64,000 bases of DNA. Origin: an uncultured Candidatus Melainabacteria bacterium (GTDB taxonomy: Bacteria > Cyanobacteriota > Vampirovibrionia > Gastranaerophilales > Gastranaerophilaceae). The position numbers and the translations under genes were made by a program. Position 1 is the stretch's first letter; each line of letters opens with the position of its first letter. The DNA lies in contig CATLDC010000004.1 in assembly GCA_949902595.1 (NCBI GenBank), forward strand, positions 1 through 64,000, in the 5' to 3' direction. Below the pieces are notes generated by a model, which made no database searches, had not been told where the DNA came from, and saw only the letters and a program-made list of their open reading frames with translations. Below, piece after piece: positions 17,647 through 25,869 of this stretch.

Positions 17647-17946
17647 CTAAACTCCGGACTCGTTTTTATCTTTAACTTTCTCTGCCTCTTGTTTCTCTTT
17701 ATCAGCATCTGCTTCGTTTGCTTTGTTGTCTTTTTCTTCAACATACAAAGTCGCAAATTGTTCGTATAAATCAGCGTCTTGAAGTATTTCGTCAAGTTCA
17801 AGATACGCGTTTTCGTCTTTGTTAGCTTCTGCGTATTTATTAGCATCTATATCATATTTTTGAGCCTGAGTACCTGTTAGCTTGTTAGCGCCTATTGTTT
17901 TTACTATAAAGTTTTTAAGAACATTTGCGTTAATATTTGCTGACAT
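17647..17946 (-). CDS. Small acidic unknown protein
   Basis: A 99-aa protein, not recognised. It has a short helical N-terminus (MSANINANVLKNFIVKTIG), then a strongly charged E/D/K/A-rich remainder likely to be helical or disordered (YEQFATLYVEEKDNKANEADADKEK). AAGGAG precedes ATG 17946 and a terminator follows, so expression is plausible. It is divergent from the CheR-like gene. There is no signal peptide or membrane segment. Confidence 0.7.
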   Translation of the reverse strand: MSANINANVLKNFIVKTIGANKLTGTQAQKYDIDANKYAEANKDENAYLELDEILQDADLYEQFATLYVEEKDNKANEADADKEKQEAEKVKDKNESGV

Positions 17947-18050
17947 ATCTTGTCTCCTTATTTAATTTCATCTTACATATATTAAAAGTATATAAAAATG
18001 ACCCGATTTCACAAGAAGAAAAAATCGTTACAAAAGTTTACATAAAAACT

Positions 18051-18929
18051 ATGTTCAAAAAATTATTTATGGATTTTAATATTAATTGGAAGGATTTGAA
18101 TAGCATAATGAAGATACAAAATGTTGAAAACCTTAGTTTTAAATCAATAAGATACAGAAACTCTATATATAGAGATAGTAACGGCGTGGTGCGTACAACA
18201 CAGAATACGACCCAGGTGCGGCCGGATTTGGATTGCAGGAGGCTTGCAAAGGTTATTAGAGAGAACTTTGCAGACAGAGAAAAGATAAATATCATGCCAA
18301 TGAATTGCAGCGATTTGACAGAAGGGTACGCAATTGCTTCTGCGATTATTGACGAATTTGGCGAGGAGGAGGCTAAGAAGAGGTTTTTCCCGATTCAGGC
18401 GAGCGATGTGGATGAGTTTATGATAGACAAATTTGCAAAAGAGGGGCTGGTTGCGCTTGATAATTGGGATACAATGACAATCGGGGAAGAGAATATTAAA
18501 AAGTATTTTAACGAGCTTCCTGATGACACTAAGTTCCCGCTAAACGACAGCTTTTTCAGGCCAAATTCTAAGAAATTTCAGGCTAAGGATGAGTTCAGGT
18601 CACTTTTTAAGGTAGACTGTGTGGATTTTCAGAAGCGTATTGAGAATCTTGACGACGGCGGAAATTCTGTTGTTTTGATTACAAACTGTCTTGCAGACAG
18701 CTTCGGGCTTGATGCCGAGCGGGTAATAAATTCTCTTTCTGACAAATTAAAAATAGGAAGCCTTTTTGTAACAGGGCTTTATGATAGAATAAATCTTCCG
18801 GAGCTTCGCTATTGGCTTAAAAACGGGGATTTTTTAGAGATATCTCCGCGCATATTCTATAAGAACAGCTCAATAAAGCCTCCGAGGATTGTGACGGCGT
18901 TCCGTAAGTTATTTGGTTGCAGGATTTAA
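18051..18929 (+). CDS. Divergent CheR-like methyltransferase-fold protein
   Basis: About 292 aa. The core recalls the SAM-binding domain of CheR chemotaxis methyltransferases: a NCSDLTEGYAIASAII segment where CheR has its SAM loop, RFFPIQASDVDEFMIDKFAKEG like the AxDid..aL..A..G block, a KKYFNEL segment, and SVVLITNCLADSFG where CheR has its CRN motif. The usual catalytic and SAM-loop residues are poorly kept, so it may be inactive or act on something else. The start is uncertain: the frame is open from 17937, but that overlaps the divergent gene's leader. ATG 18051 or 18069 is likelier; neither has a Shine-Dalgarno sequence. Confidence 0.6.
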   Translation: MFKKLFMDFNINWKDLNSIMKIQNVENLSFKSIRYRNSIYRDSNGVVRTTQNTTQVRPDLDCRRLAKVIRENFADREKINIMPMNCSDLTEGYAIASAIIDEFGEEEAKKRFFPIQASDVDEFMIDKFAKEGLVALDNWDTMTIGEENIKKYFNELPDDTKFPLNDSFFRPNSKKFQAKDEFRSLFKVDCVDFQKRIENLDDGGNSVVLITNCLADSFGLDAERVINSLSDKLKIGSLFVTGLYDRINLPELRYWLKNGDFLEISPRIFYKNSSIKPPRIVTAFRKLFGCRI

Positions 18930-19379
18930 TCTTATGAGTCTGATATCAGATTTCAGGTTTCTGATTTTTATTTGCTCCCATGGTGGTAATGAGGTCAGGT
19001 CAGCGTCTTCTGACATATATTTTCTGGGAAGTATTTGTTTAGAATAGTTTCTCGCGTCGACTTCCGCATCTCCATTTGGAGAGTATTTTACAGTTCCGTA
19101 TTGGTTAGATATGGTTTTGTATGGCTTATCAATGTTATTAACCAATCCATCTTTGTTCAGGCTATAGAACCAGCTGGTAGTATAAGAGTGGTTGGTGCGG
19201 TAATTGTATGTGTGGCGCATAAACATTTGTTCTTTAGGGAAGATTAAATATTCGCACTTGCCAAATTTTCCGGAAGGGTTAGGTTGCCCGTTTAATTTAA
19301 CATAGCGCATGGTACCGTTTGTGCAGGGATTTTTCAAAAAATGATTAATTCTGTCGACGATACCAACTGGTTTTAGCAA
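18909..19379 (-). CDS. Unknown basic protein with TTG start
   Basis: About 156 aa, not recognised. An ATG exists at 19427 but lies inside tRNA-Val. A TTG at 19379 has AAGGAGC 6 nt upstream and is the likely start. The protein is rich in K, N, Y and R, with aromatic stretches (MFMRHTYNYRTNHSYTTSWFYSL) and no clear domain, signal peptide or helix pair. It overlaps the end of the convergent CheR-like gene by 21 bp. It may be co-transcribed with the tRNA. Confidence 0.6.
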   Translation of the reverse strand: MLKPVGIVDRINHFLKNPCTNGTMRYVKLNGQPNPSGKFGKCEYLIFPKEQMFMRHTYNYRTNHSYTTSWFYSLNKDGLVNNIDKPYKTISNQYGTVKYSPNGDAEVDARNYSKQILPRKYMSEDADLTSLPPWEQIKIRNLKSDIRLIRLNPATK

Positions 19380-19404
19380 GATTGAGCTCCTTAAAAAAAT
19401 AAAC

Positions 19405-19477
19405 TGGGCGATACGTGACTCGAACACGTGACCCCCACAATGTCGATGTGGTGCGCTACCAACTGCGCCAATCGCCC
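19405..19477 (-). tRNA. tRNA-Val (anticodon GAC)
   Basis: A complete 73-nt cloverleaf: acceptor GGGCGAT/ATCGCCC with discriminator A, D arm GCGC/GCGC, anticodon stem CCACA/TGTGG, T arm ACGTG/CACGT with TTCGAGT loop. CCA is not encoded. The anticodon loop is TCGACAT, so position 33 is C rather than the near-universal U. Confidence 0.88.
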
Positions 19478-19533
19478 GGATAGTAGTCTGGCATCAGGTG
19501 AGGTTATATTTACCCCCGCCAATCGCCCGGATA
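19467..19533. repeat. Direct repeat of the tRNA-Val 5' end
   Basis: The 16-nt sequence GCCAATCGCCCGGATA occurs at 19467-19482 (overlapping the tRNA 5' end) and again at 19518-19533, 51 bp apart. The space between holds ATATTTACCCCC, a string also found near 3577. This may be a scar of a small insertion or a slipped duplication. Confidence 0.7.
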
Positions 19534-19553
19534 AGATTTATTATATGATAAAC

Positions 19554-19585
19554 AAAAACTCCTGCAAGTATTTGCAGGAGTTTTT
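19554..19585. terminator. Bidirectional terminator
   Basis: A 14-bp stem AAAAACTCCTGCAA/TTGCAGGAGTTTTT. It is 10 nt after the stop of the Fe-alcohol dehydrogenase gene on the minus strand. Confidence 0.88.
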
Positions 19586-19594
19586 AAGTTATCT

Positions 19595-20782
19595 TTAAAG
19601 AGAATCTCTGTAAATCTCTTCCACTGCCTTTGGCGTTGCCTCTGTCGGCGCTATAGCAAGCAGCCCGTCAAGCGAAGGTGTTGTGAATGCAAGATTTACA
19701 AGGTTCGGAATGTCTGATTCTGCAAACCCTTCGTCTTTTAGTTTTGAAGGCACACCCACAGATTTCAACCATTCATAAACCTTTGCTGAAGCATCTTCTG
19801 CGCAGATGATTTCACCTGTAATCGGCTCAAGAATGTATTTGAGCGTTTCTGCTTTGGCAGGATAAATATTCTTAACCACAGCTGGAAGCAGGATTGCGAG
19901 CCCCAAACCGTGTGACAATTCATGCTTAACAGCACTTAGAGGGTGCTCAAGAGCATGGGTGTAGTGAAGCAGACCGTTATCAAAACATACACCGCCGAGC
20001 ATTGCTGCGTATGCGAGGAAATAGCGAGCTTCCAGGTCTTCTGCGTTTTCGATTGCTTTTGGAAGGTATTTTGATACAAGCTCAATGACTTCTCTTGCAA
20101 GTGTTACAGCATAAGGAGATGCCACTTTTGAAGTCGCAGCCTCTACTACGTGGTTTACAGCGTCAATCGAAACAAATCGTGTCTGCTTTGGTGAAAGTTT
20201 TACCATTAAAGCCGGGTCGTCAATTGCATAAGTCGGATAGATGCAATCATAAGCAATTGCCGGTTTGTAGTCTTTTTCAGGGATTGTAACAACAGCAAAT
20301 CTGTTTGTTTCAGTACCGGTTCCGTGAGTCAGGTTGATTGCAACAATCGGCGCAGCCTCGTCCGGAGTGAAGGTAAACTCATAAATATCGTTTGCAGTCT
20401 TGTCAGGGTATTTCAGAAGTATTGCAACAGATTTTCCAGCGTCTGTTGGTGAGCCGCCACCAATTGCAATAACAGCTTTTGCGCCAAAGTCTTTAGCAAT
20501 CTTTGCAGCTTCGTTAACAGCTGTAGTGGTCGGGTTCGGAGTAACGCCGTCGTAGTTTACATAAGCGATTCCGTTGTCTTTGAGCGCCTGTTCTACAACA
20601 TCCCATGCTCCGGTTGCTTTGTAAGCGTTTTTTCCGCTCATGACAATAACTCTGTCGAGTCCTTTTGTTTTGAAATCATACGCAATATCGTTAATCTTCT
20701 TGATAGCACCGCAGCCAAAATAAACGCATGTTCTGGTTCTGATTTCACGAACTTCATGAATATCAATATCGTTTTCCCACAT
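19595..20782 (-). CDS. Iron-containing alcohol dehydrogenase
   Basis: A 395-aa NAD(P)H-dependent group III alcohol dehydrogenase of the kind used to reduce aldehydes in fermentation. Motifs: GGGSPTDAGK in the dinucleotide site (near residue 110), LTHGTGTE, and the metal-binding helix HALEHPLSAVKHELSHGLGLAILLP, with three of the expected Fe ligand histidines. The length is typical for the family. It is a single gene with its own terminator. The precise substrate cannot be read from sequence. Confidence 0.92.
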   Translation of the reverse strand: MWENDIDIHEVREIRTRTCVYFGCGAIKKINDIAYDFKTKGLDRVIVMSGKNAYKATGAWDVVEQALKDNGIAYVNYDGVTPNPTTTAVNEAAKIAKDFGAKAVIAIGGGSPTDAGKSVAILLKYPDKTANDIYEFTFTPDEAAPIVAINLTHGTGTETNRFAVVTIPEKDYKPAIAYDCIYPTYAIDDPALMVKLSPKQTRFVSIDAVNHVVEAATSKVASPYAVTLAREVIELVSKYLPKAIENAEDLEARYFLAYAAMLGGVCFDNGLLHYTHALEHPLSAVKHELSHGLGLAILLPAVVKNIYPAKAETLKYILEPITGEIICAEDASAKVYEWLKSVGVPSKLKDEGFAESDIPNLVNLAFTTPSLDGLLAIAPTEATPKAVEEIYRDSL

Positions 20783-20907
20783 ATAAACTCTCCTTTCTAA
20801 GCTCTACATCTTTATTATAGATTAATAAGCAGAAATGTAAAGTTTTATTAAGTTATGTTAAAGAATGCCTTGTATTCTAGTAATATTGTAAATTTTAGAA
20901 AAAATGC

Positions 20908-20935
20908 TTGCAAAAATCTGAACAATGTGTATAAT
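20908..20935 (+). promoter_or_regulatory. Sigma-70 promoter for the HU gene
   Basis: TTGCAA (20908-20913), 16 nt, perfect TATAAT (20930-20935), about 70 nt upstream of the HU start. Confidence 0.7.
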
Positions 20936-21005
20936 AAGAGGTACGTTATGTGCAAATGTCAGTAGTGACGCACGTAAGAGAGTTAGAGTGTATAGGAGAT
21001 TTATC

Positions 21006-21278
21006 ATGAACAAAGAAGAATTAGTCAAAGAAATTTCAAAGAAGACAAAACTTTCACAAAAAGTTTCTTCAGATGTATTATCAGCAACATTAGAAATCAT
21101 CCAAAAAACAGTTGCTAAAGGCAAAAAAGTTACTTTGGTAGGTTTTGGTACTTGGGAAGCTCGTAAGAGAGCTGCAAGAACAGGCAGAAATCCTCAAACT
21201 GGTAAAGAATTGAAGATTGCTGCTAAGACAGTACCTGCATTCTCAGCTGGTAAGAGCTTCAAAGAACTTGTTAAGTAA
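21006..21278 (+). CDS. HU-family nucleoid DNA-binding protein
   Basis: A 91-aa histone-like protein that binds and bends DNA as a dimer. An N-terminal helical pair (MNKEELVKEISKKTKLS) is followed by VTLVGFGTWEARKRAARTGRNPQTG, which contains the DNA-intercalating RNPQTG turn. ATG 21006 follows TAGGAG. The open frame extends to 20925, but the Shine-Dalgarno sequence and family length fix the later start. A strong promoter and terminator surround it, so it is monocistronic. Confidence 0.96.
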   Translation: MNKEELVKEISKKTKLSQKVSSDVLSATLEIIQKTVAKGKKVTLVGFGTWEARKRAARTGRNPQTGKELKIAAKTVPAFSAGKSFKELVK

Positions 21279-21304
21279 TTTCTTTTGAGTAAGAGCTTTA
21301 TAGG

Positions 21305-21335
21305 CGGCGGATTTCCGAAGGAAATCCGCCGTTTT
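21305..21335 (+). terminator. Rho-independent terminator of HU gene
   Basis: A 12-bp stem CGGCGGATTTCC/GGAAATCCGCCG with GAA loop, followed by TTTT. Confidence 0.88.
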
Positions 21336-21345
21336 AATTCTGACC

Positions 21346-21550
21346 GCCCGGCCAGTAGCTCCACCAATGAGGCTGACCCGTCGTTCCAATCCCACCCTGT
21401 AATATCACAATTGTCAGCCGGCCATATGTCTACGTGCGTAGCCCTTTGCTTGCGCCCAGCCAGTAGCTCCACTCTTGAGGCTGACCCGTCGTCTCAATCC
21501 CACCCTGTAATATCACAATTGTCAGCCGACCAATCTCCTACGTGCGTAGC
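21346..21550. repeat. Two tandem copies of a 97-bp intergenic repeat
   Basis: Copy 1 (21346-21442) and copy 2 (21453-21550) are about 90% identical. Each runs gcccrgccagtagctcca... gaGGCTGACccgtcg... TAATATCACAATT GTCAGCC... ctacgtgcgtagc. GGCTGAC/GTCAGCC can pair, and CTACGTGCGTAG is itself a palindrome (also at 43707-43718). A diverged copy is at 3511-3575. No ORF is conserved. Confidence 0.8.
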
Positions 21551-21559
21551 ACACTCAAA

Positions 21560-21588
21560 CCCCTCCCCGAAATAAATTCGGGAAGGGG
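21560..21588. terminator. Possible terminator hairpin after the phosphodiester glycosidase gene
   Basis: A stem of about 11 bp with one mismatch (CCCCTCCCCGAA/TTCGGGAAGGGG), 52 nt beyond the stop at 21641 on the minus strand. Only a short T-run (TTT) follows, so this is tentative. Confidence 0.4.
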
Positions 21589-21640
21589 CAGCTTCTTTAC
21601 TTCCATAGGGGTAGTAGCGATGTATTATGGAAGATAAATT

Positions 21641-22870
21641 CTAGGTTAGCTTCCTCACGGTGAGGGTGTGGGAAAGCGGGATTCCGCCTTGTACGGCAGG
21701 TCTGTTTACGACTTGTCCTTTTATGTACATTACTGTTGAGCCGCCGCCGTCAAGGTTCATTGCGTTTACGCAGCCAAGCTCCTTCATCAGATTGGCGAGC
21801 TCTATGAGCGTAAGTCCGATTGATGAGCCTTCGCGTCCGTCAGCTGTCAGCATTATTAAGTTGTTGTCTTTTGTATATCCGATTGCGGTGCGCGGGTTTC
21901 TGCCGCCGATTGAACCGAGTTTCTGGGCTGTCATATCAACATAAATGTCTCCATTTTTTATTAGATACGGGCCGCCGCTTATTATATGATTAACTTCTTT
22001 CCACTCCGGATTTATCTTTATATCGAGCTTGAATCTTTTTGCGCCTGCTATCTGGCTTAACTTACTCTGTGGTCCTACGATTACGTATCCGTTCTCAGGT
22101 ATCTTGCTGCTTCCGTAGGAGGTTCTTATGAGCTTTCCGTCTTTTACTACTATTTGCATACCATACTTCGGACAAGGTGGAGAACATTCTCCCCAATCCG
22201 GCGTATAAACGATTGTATGAGTTGACAACATTCGAGGCTGATTGATATTATCAATGTTTAACCCTCCTATATTTGTTTTAACACTTGCTTTTAACTGTAC
22301 ACGCGCCATTTCAAATCCGTTGTCAAAAATTCCCATAGCCACTCTGTCATAGATTGGACCTGTGTAGACTTTTTTGTTTATCATAAGCGTTCCTAAAGGT
22401 ACACCGGTCTGGGGCTTGAAGTATCCCCCGTTAATTGCGACGATTGCATTTTCTCTTGTTGCAATGCTGGAAATCTTTGAGCGTGCTGCAAGGGTGCTGG
22501 AAGCAATTGCGGGCTCTATAACAAGATTGTCGTTAACCCCCTGTGAGAGCTCTACTATGTTAATCCTGACGGGTCTGTTGTTGTAAAAACGAATCATTCT
22601 GACATGCTTAACACCTTTTTCTACTTCTACTACTGTGGATTTTTTATACTTTGCTGCGATTTCTTCTTCAAATACCTCTGCAAGCTTTTCCTGGGTTTGG
22701 ACATAATTCAAAGAAGGAGATAAACCTGCTATGTTACCGATATCTTTTGCGGATATAAGTAAGTTTTGGGATAAGAGGAGGCAGAGGGCAATACCTATTC
22801 CTGCGGCGCTCGTTGCCGCTTTTTCATACCTCGGTCGCTGTAATAGTATCGTATCCATCGCTTTCACCAT
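21641..22870 (-). CDS. Membrane-anchored phosphodiester glycosidase-family (NAGPA/DUF2233) protein
   Basis: A 409-aa protein with one N-terminal signal-anchor (about residues 19-40, AATSAAGIGIALCLLLSQNLL) and a large exported domain. The NAGPA-type domain is shown by AIVAINGGYF, GPYLIKNGDIYVD, GGRNPRTAIGY and LDGGGSTVMYI. Family members cleave N-acetylglucosamine phosphodiesters or act on exopolysaccharide; the substrate here is unknown. A second, shorter family member is at 60434. ATG 22870 or 22858 is the start; no strong Shine-Dalgarno sequence. Confidence 0.88.
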   Translation of the reverse strand: MVKAMDTILLQRPRYEKAATSAAGIGIALCLLLSQNLLISAKDIGNIAGLSPSLNYVQTQEKLAEVFEEEIAAKYKKSTVVEVEKGVKHVRMIRFYNNRPVRINIVELSQGVNDNLVIEPAIASSTLAARSKISSIATRENAIVAINGGYFKPQTGVPLGTLMINKKVYTGPIYDRVAMGIFDNGFEMARVQLKASVKTNIGGLNIDNINQPRMLSTHTIVYTPDWGECSPPCPKYGMQIVVKDGKLIRTSYGSSKIPENGYVIVGPQSKLSQIAGAKRFKLDIKINPEWKEVNHIISGGPYLIKNGDIYVDMTAQKLGSIGGRNPRTAIGYTKDNNLIMLTADGREGSSIGLTLIELANLMKELGCVNAMNLDGGGSTVMYIKGQVVNRPAVQGGIPLSHTLTVRKLT

Positions 22871-23118
22871 GTTGCTTTAAGTTACAGGATACCTTTTTTA
22901 TTAGAGAGTGGTGTGGGGCTATAACACTCTTTTTTTTCTCCCTCTCCTTGAGGAGAGGGTTGGGGTGAGGTGATTTTTTTACCACCACTTCTATTATAAC
23001 ATACACTTAATCCCTTCTCAAGAGGGTTGTATTAAAGAATTGGTAATACTTTAGAATGATTTTTAAAGTGGTATAAAATACACTTAATCCTAAAACCTGT
23101 TTTTGATATAATAAAAAT
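22871..23118. other. Divergent intergenic region with a palindromic repeat
   Basis: A CCCTCTCC...GGAGAGGGTTGGGGTGAGG palindrome (22937-22973) belongs to the dispersed family also at 12037 and 43522. TATAAT at 23107-23112 lies only 6 nt before the ATG of the PLP-enzyme gene. No gene is seen. Confidence 0.6.
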
Positions 23119-24153
23119 ATGAGCTTAGTATCACTTTTCAGGAAAAAGAATAGAAAATCACTTTTTACAACACCGAGCCACGACGGCAAATTGTGTATCC
23201 TTCATAAGTTTTATCAGTGGTACAGATGCGATATTTCAGAAGTCGAGGCTCTTAATCCGGAAGCTGCATTGGAAGCAGCCGAAAAAAGAGCTGCTAAGAT
23301 TTATAACACAATATCTACCCGCTTTTTGACAAACGGCTCCACAAGCGGGGTTATTGCTGCGATTCTTGCGGCCTGCTCTAGGGAAGATAAACTTCTGGTA
23401 TGGGAAAACTCACACCCGTGCCACAAAAACGGTGGAAGACTAGCCGGAGCAGAGATTGTTGAATACACGCTTCCTTATAATCAGGAATGGGGAGTTTATG
23501 AGGCCTTAAGTGTCGAAGAGTACGAAAAACTGATAGAAAAACATTCTCCAAAAGCTCTCGTTGTGACTTCTCCGAGCTATGAAGGAATTGTTTCTGATCT
23601 TCAGGGCATAAGCAGTGTGTGCAAAAAACACGGCGTTGTGCTGATTGTTGACGAGGCACACGGGGCTTTGTATCCCTTTAGTGACAACCTGCCGGAAACA
23701 GCTATTCCGTATGCGGATTTTACTGTCCAGTCCCTGCACAAGACTGCCGGAGGGATAAATCCGACTGCGCTTCTGCACTGTAACTGCGGTTTGGATGTGG
23801 AATCTGCGTTAAAAATGATTACAACAACTTCTCCTTCATATCCGATGCTTGCAACAATCGAGGCTAATATAAATTATCTTAACTCTTCAAAGGGGCGCAA
23901 AAAGATTGAGGCTTTGATAATCGGGATTAAGGATGTGCGTGAGAACCTTACCAATCTGGAGTTTTACGGAGATGACATAACAAAAATCCTGATAAAGAAA
24001 GACGGGATTTCCGGCCATGAATTATCAGAGATTTTGTTTGATAAATATAATATAGAGGACGAGCGCACAAATGAAAAATCCACAATGCTTCTGTGCGGGT
24101 TGGGCACGACAAAAGAAAAGCTAAGAAAGCTGCGTCACTTAATCAAGCTCTGA
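23119..24153 (+). CDS. Orn/Lys/Arg decarboxylase-fold PLP enzyme
   Basis: A 344-aa fold-type I PLP protein similar to the major domain of the SpeA/ornithine-lysine-arginine decarboxylase family. Visible are TPSHDG near residue 19, the glycine-rich NGSTSGVIAAI, LIVDEAHGAL with the PLP-binding Asp, and QSLHKTAGG with the Schiff-base Lys. It is shorter than usual (about 480 aa) because the C-terminal domain is reduced, so substrate use is uncertain. No Shine-Dalgarno sequence is present and the -10 box abuts the ATG, suggesting a leaderless mRNA. The 3' end overlaps the convergent isochorismatase gene by 19 bp. Confidence 0.82.
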   Translation: MSLVSLFRKKNRKSLFTTPSHDGKLCILHKFYQWYRCDISEVEALNPEAALEAAEKRAAKIYNTISTRFLTNGSTSGVIAAILAACSREDKLLVWENSHPCHKNGGRLAGAEIVEYTLPYNQEWGVYEALSVEEYEKLIEKHSPKALVVTSPSYEGIVSDLQGISSVCKKHGVVLIVDEAHGALYPFSDNLPETAIPYADFTVQSLHKTAGGINPTALLHCNCGLDVESALKMITTTSPSYPMLATIEANINYLNSSKGRKKIEALIIGIKDVRENLTNLEFYGDDITKILIKKDGISGHELSEILFDKYNIEDERTNEKSTMLLCGLGTTKEKLRKLRHLIKL

Positions 24154-24668
24154 ACCTCTTTGAAATTCGGGTGCTTAGCACTCTTTAGCCACTCAAAAAT
24201 CGCAATTTCTGCTGTAATAAAATGCGCGCCGTTGTCTTTCATCCGCTCTAAACCGGCATGGTGCTCTGCTTCAGCACGGCTTCCGCATGCGTCTTTCACC
24301 ACATGAACCTCATTCCCTAAGCCCCTTAGCGCAGTAACTGTCTGGCTTACGCAAATGTGGGTCTCGATTCCGAATATTACTACCTGTTTTTTGCAAGAGC
24401 TTTTTAAAGCCTCCAAAACTTCGCTGTTTTCAAGCGCAGAAAAAGTTATTTTCTCAAATCGTTTCCCGCCCTCAATTGCCGGAATGGTCTCACCCAGTCC
24501 TTTTGGGTACTGCTCGGTAATGATTAGAGGTATGCCTAGAATATTGGCAGCCTTTGACACAACCGCGGACTTTTTCTCAATCGAATCTTTGTTAAACGCT
24601 GCGTTCAGAAGCTTTTCCTGCACATCAATTATCAGCACAATGCTGTCTTCAATATTAAGTATTGTCAT
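24135..24668 (-). CDS. Isochorismatase-family hydrolase
   Basis: A 177-aa cysteine hydrolase of the nicotinamidase/isochorismatase fold. The catalytic triad is visible: Asp in LIIDVQEKL (residue about 14), Lys in RFEKITFSA, Cys in GIETHICVSQT, which also contains the cis-peptide. ATG 24668 is chosen for its AGGAG; the longer frame lies inside the upstream gene. It overlaps the end of the signalling gene at 24655 by 14 nt and is probably translationally coupled to it. The substrate is unknown. Confidence 0.88.
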   Translation of the reverse strand: MTILNIEDSIVLIIDVQEKLLNAAFNKDSIEKKSAVVSKAANILGIPLIITEQYPKGLGETIPAIEGGKRFEKITFSALENSEVLEALKSSCKKQVVIFGIETHICVSQTVTALRGLGNEVHVVKDACGSRAEAEHHAGLERMKDNGAHFITAEIAIFEWLKSAKHPNFKEVQSLIK

Positions 24669-25860
24669 CGTTAATCTCCTTTTTAAACTCCAGTATAAAC
24701 TGCTCCAGCAAGTCCTCAAGCACGCCTGCTTCCAGCTCTTCCGGCTCGAGTGTAATCCGTTTTGCGTCAATGTTCTGCGCGCTCGTCTGGTAGGTTATAT
24801 CAATATTAATCTTGGAAAAGCCGGGGCTTGTAATCTTAAAAGCTCCAAGGGCATGTCTGCTTTTTATATACAAAGTTCCGTAGCCTTCGCCAATTCCCTG
24901 TTCAATGTTCATACCAAAAAGCTTGTCATTGTATTTTTGCTGGGTGTGATAAAAAACAGGTGTTACAATCTGCTCAATTTTCTTATTGAACTCCTGTCTG
25001 AAAAACTTGAAATTTCCACCGCTTCCGCCAAGCTCATTTATGGGATTCTTATTTGTTCTTACATAATCCTTGTCATAGTTTATCGCCTCATGGAGCCGGT
25101 TTAAGACTTCATTTATAAGCTGTTGTCTCACCTTTGAGCCGACGTTTGCAAACCCTGCATAAATCTTTTGGGGAATCTGTTCCTGAATCTTTGCCCAGAG
25201 TTTTTGAGCCGAGTCAATATTGGTATTGTACAGAAGCAGAAAATACTTGTTAGATGCGTAATTCATCAAGACATCGTTTCTTCTTATATTATTTAGTATT
25301 ATTGTCTCAATCTGGTTTGGAAGAAGCAGAAACTTGGTTTTGTCGTTAGGTGAAATCGCTGCAAGCACCGCAGGAGTCGACATCTTGTTAATCTTATCAA
25401 GCTCCCTGTCCAAAATTGCGCTATAGTCTGTAAAGACCTCGTTGCTTTCAAAAATCTGGTTGTTTTGCACCAGAATTTCTCGGTACTGCTGATTTTTTTC
25501 AAGTAGAGAAACCGCAGAAAGTGCTGGAATCATCTTTGCCTGAAACTCCTCGTCAGAAGTAAGCGGAGTTACATACCCGAGCGCTCCGGCATGGTATGCT
25601 TTAACCTTAAATTCGCTGTTTTCATTGTAGGCAAAGAGGATTGAAGGCGTGCCTTTGAGCCAATTCAGAAGTTCAAGAGTCTTATCTTCGGAGTTTTCGC
25701 TATTTATAATCAGGAGTGAGTATGATAGCAGGTGGATTTTATCCGGAAGCTCATCAAAACAAAAGGTAAAAAGCTCATCGCTTTTTCTAAGCATGAGCTT
25801 TGTTCTAATGTATTCAAAAAAGTCAGAATCATCTGATATTAATACGATTCGGCTTTGCAT
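24655..25860 (-). CDS. Receiver-like plus degenerate GGDEF signalling protein
   Basis: A 401-aa protein. Residues 1-120 have the alternating pattern of a response-regulator receiver domain (SRIVLISDDSDFFEYI ... GALGYVTPL), but the phospho-acceptor site is not clear. Residues about 140-270 resemble a GGDEF fold without the GGDEF signature (IRRNDVLMNYASNKYFLLLYNT). The C-terminal domain (about 275-400) is of unknown type with a beta-rich core. It is therefore unlikely to make c-di-GMP and more likely a sensor or scaffold. It is in an operon with the HDOD gene (9-nt gap) and the isochorismatase gene. Confidence 0.72.
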   Translation of the reverse strand: MQSRIVLISDDSDFFEYIRTKLMLRKSDELFTFCFDELPDKIHLLSYSLLIINSENSEDKTLELLNWLKGTPSILFAYNENSEFKVKAYHAGALGYVTPLTSDEEFQAKMIPALSAVSLLEKNQQYREILVQNNQIFESNEVFTDYSAILDRELDKINKMSTPAVLAAISPNDKTKFLLLPNQIETIILNNIRRNDVLMNYASNKYFLLLYNTNIDSAQKLWAKIQEQIPQKIYAGFANVGSKVRQQLINEVLNRLHEAINYDKDYVRTNKNPINELGGSGGNFKFFRQEFNKKIEQIVTPVFYHTQQKYNDKLFGMNIEQGIGEGYGTLYIKSRHALGAFKITSPGFSKINIDITYQTSAQNIDAKRITLEPEELEAGVLEDLLEQFILEFKKEINDDNT

Positions 25861-25869
25861 GTTTTTACC

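Noticed and set aside
17478-17846. 122-aa minus-strand frame
   Set aside because: Overlaps the 99-aa gene at 17647 out of frame, crosses its terminator, and is Lys/Thr-biased without a start signal.
19467-19533. Integrated element attachment sites at the tRNA
   Set aside because: Copies are only 51 bp apart, at the 5' rather than 3' end of the tRNA, with no integrase gene.
20839-20870. Sigma-28 promoter before HU
   Set aside because: TAAAGTTT-like string present but the -10 does not match; a better sigma-70 promoter lies at 20908-20935.
21346-21550. CRISPR array
   Set aside because: Only two long tandem units with no short regular spacers and no cas genes.
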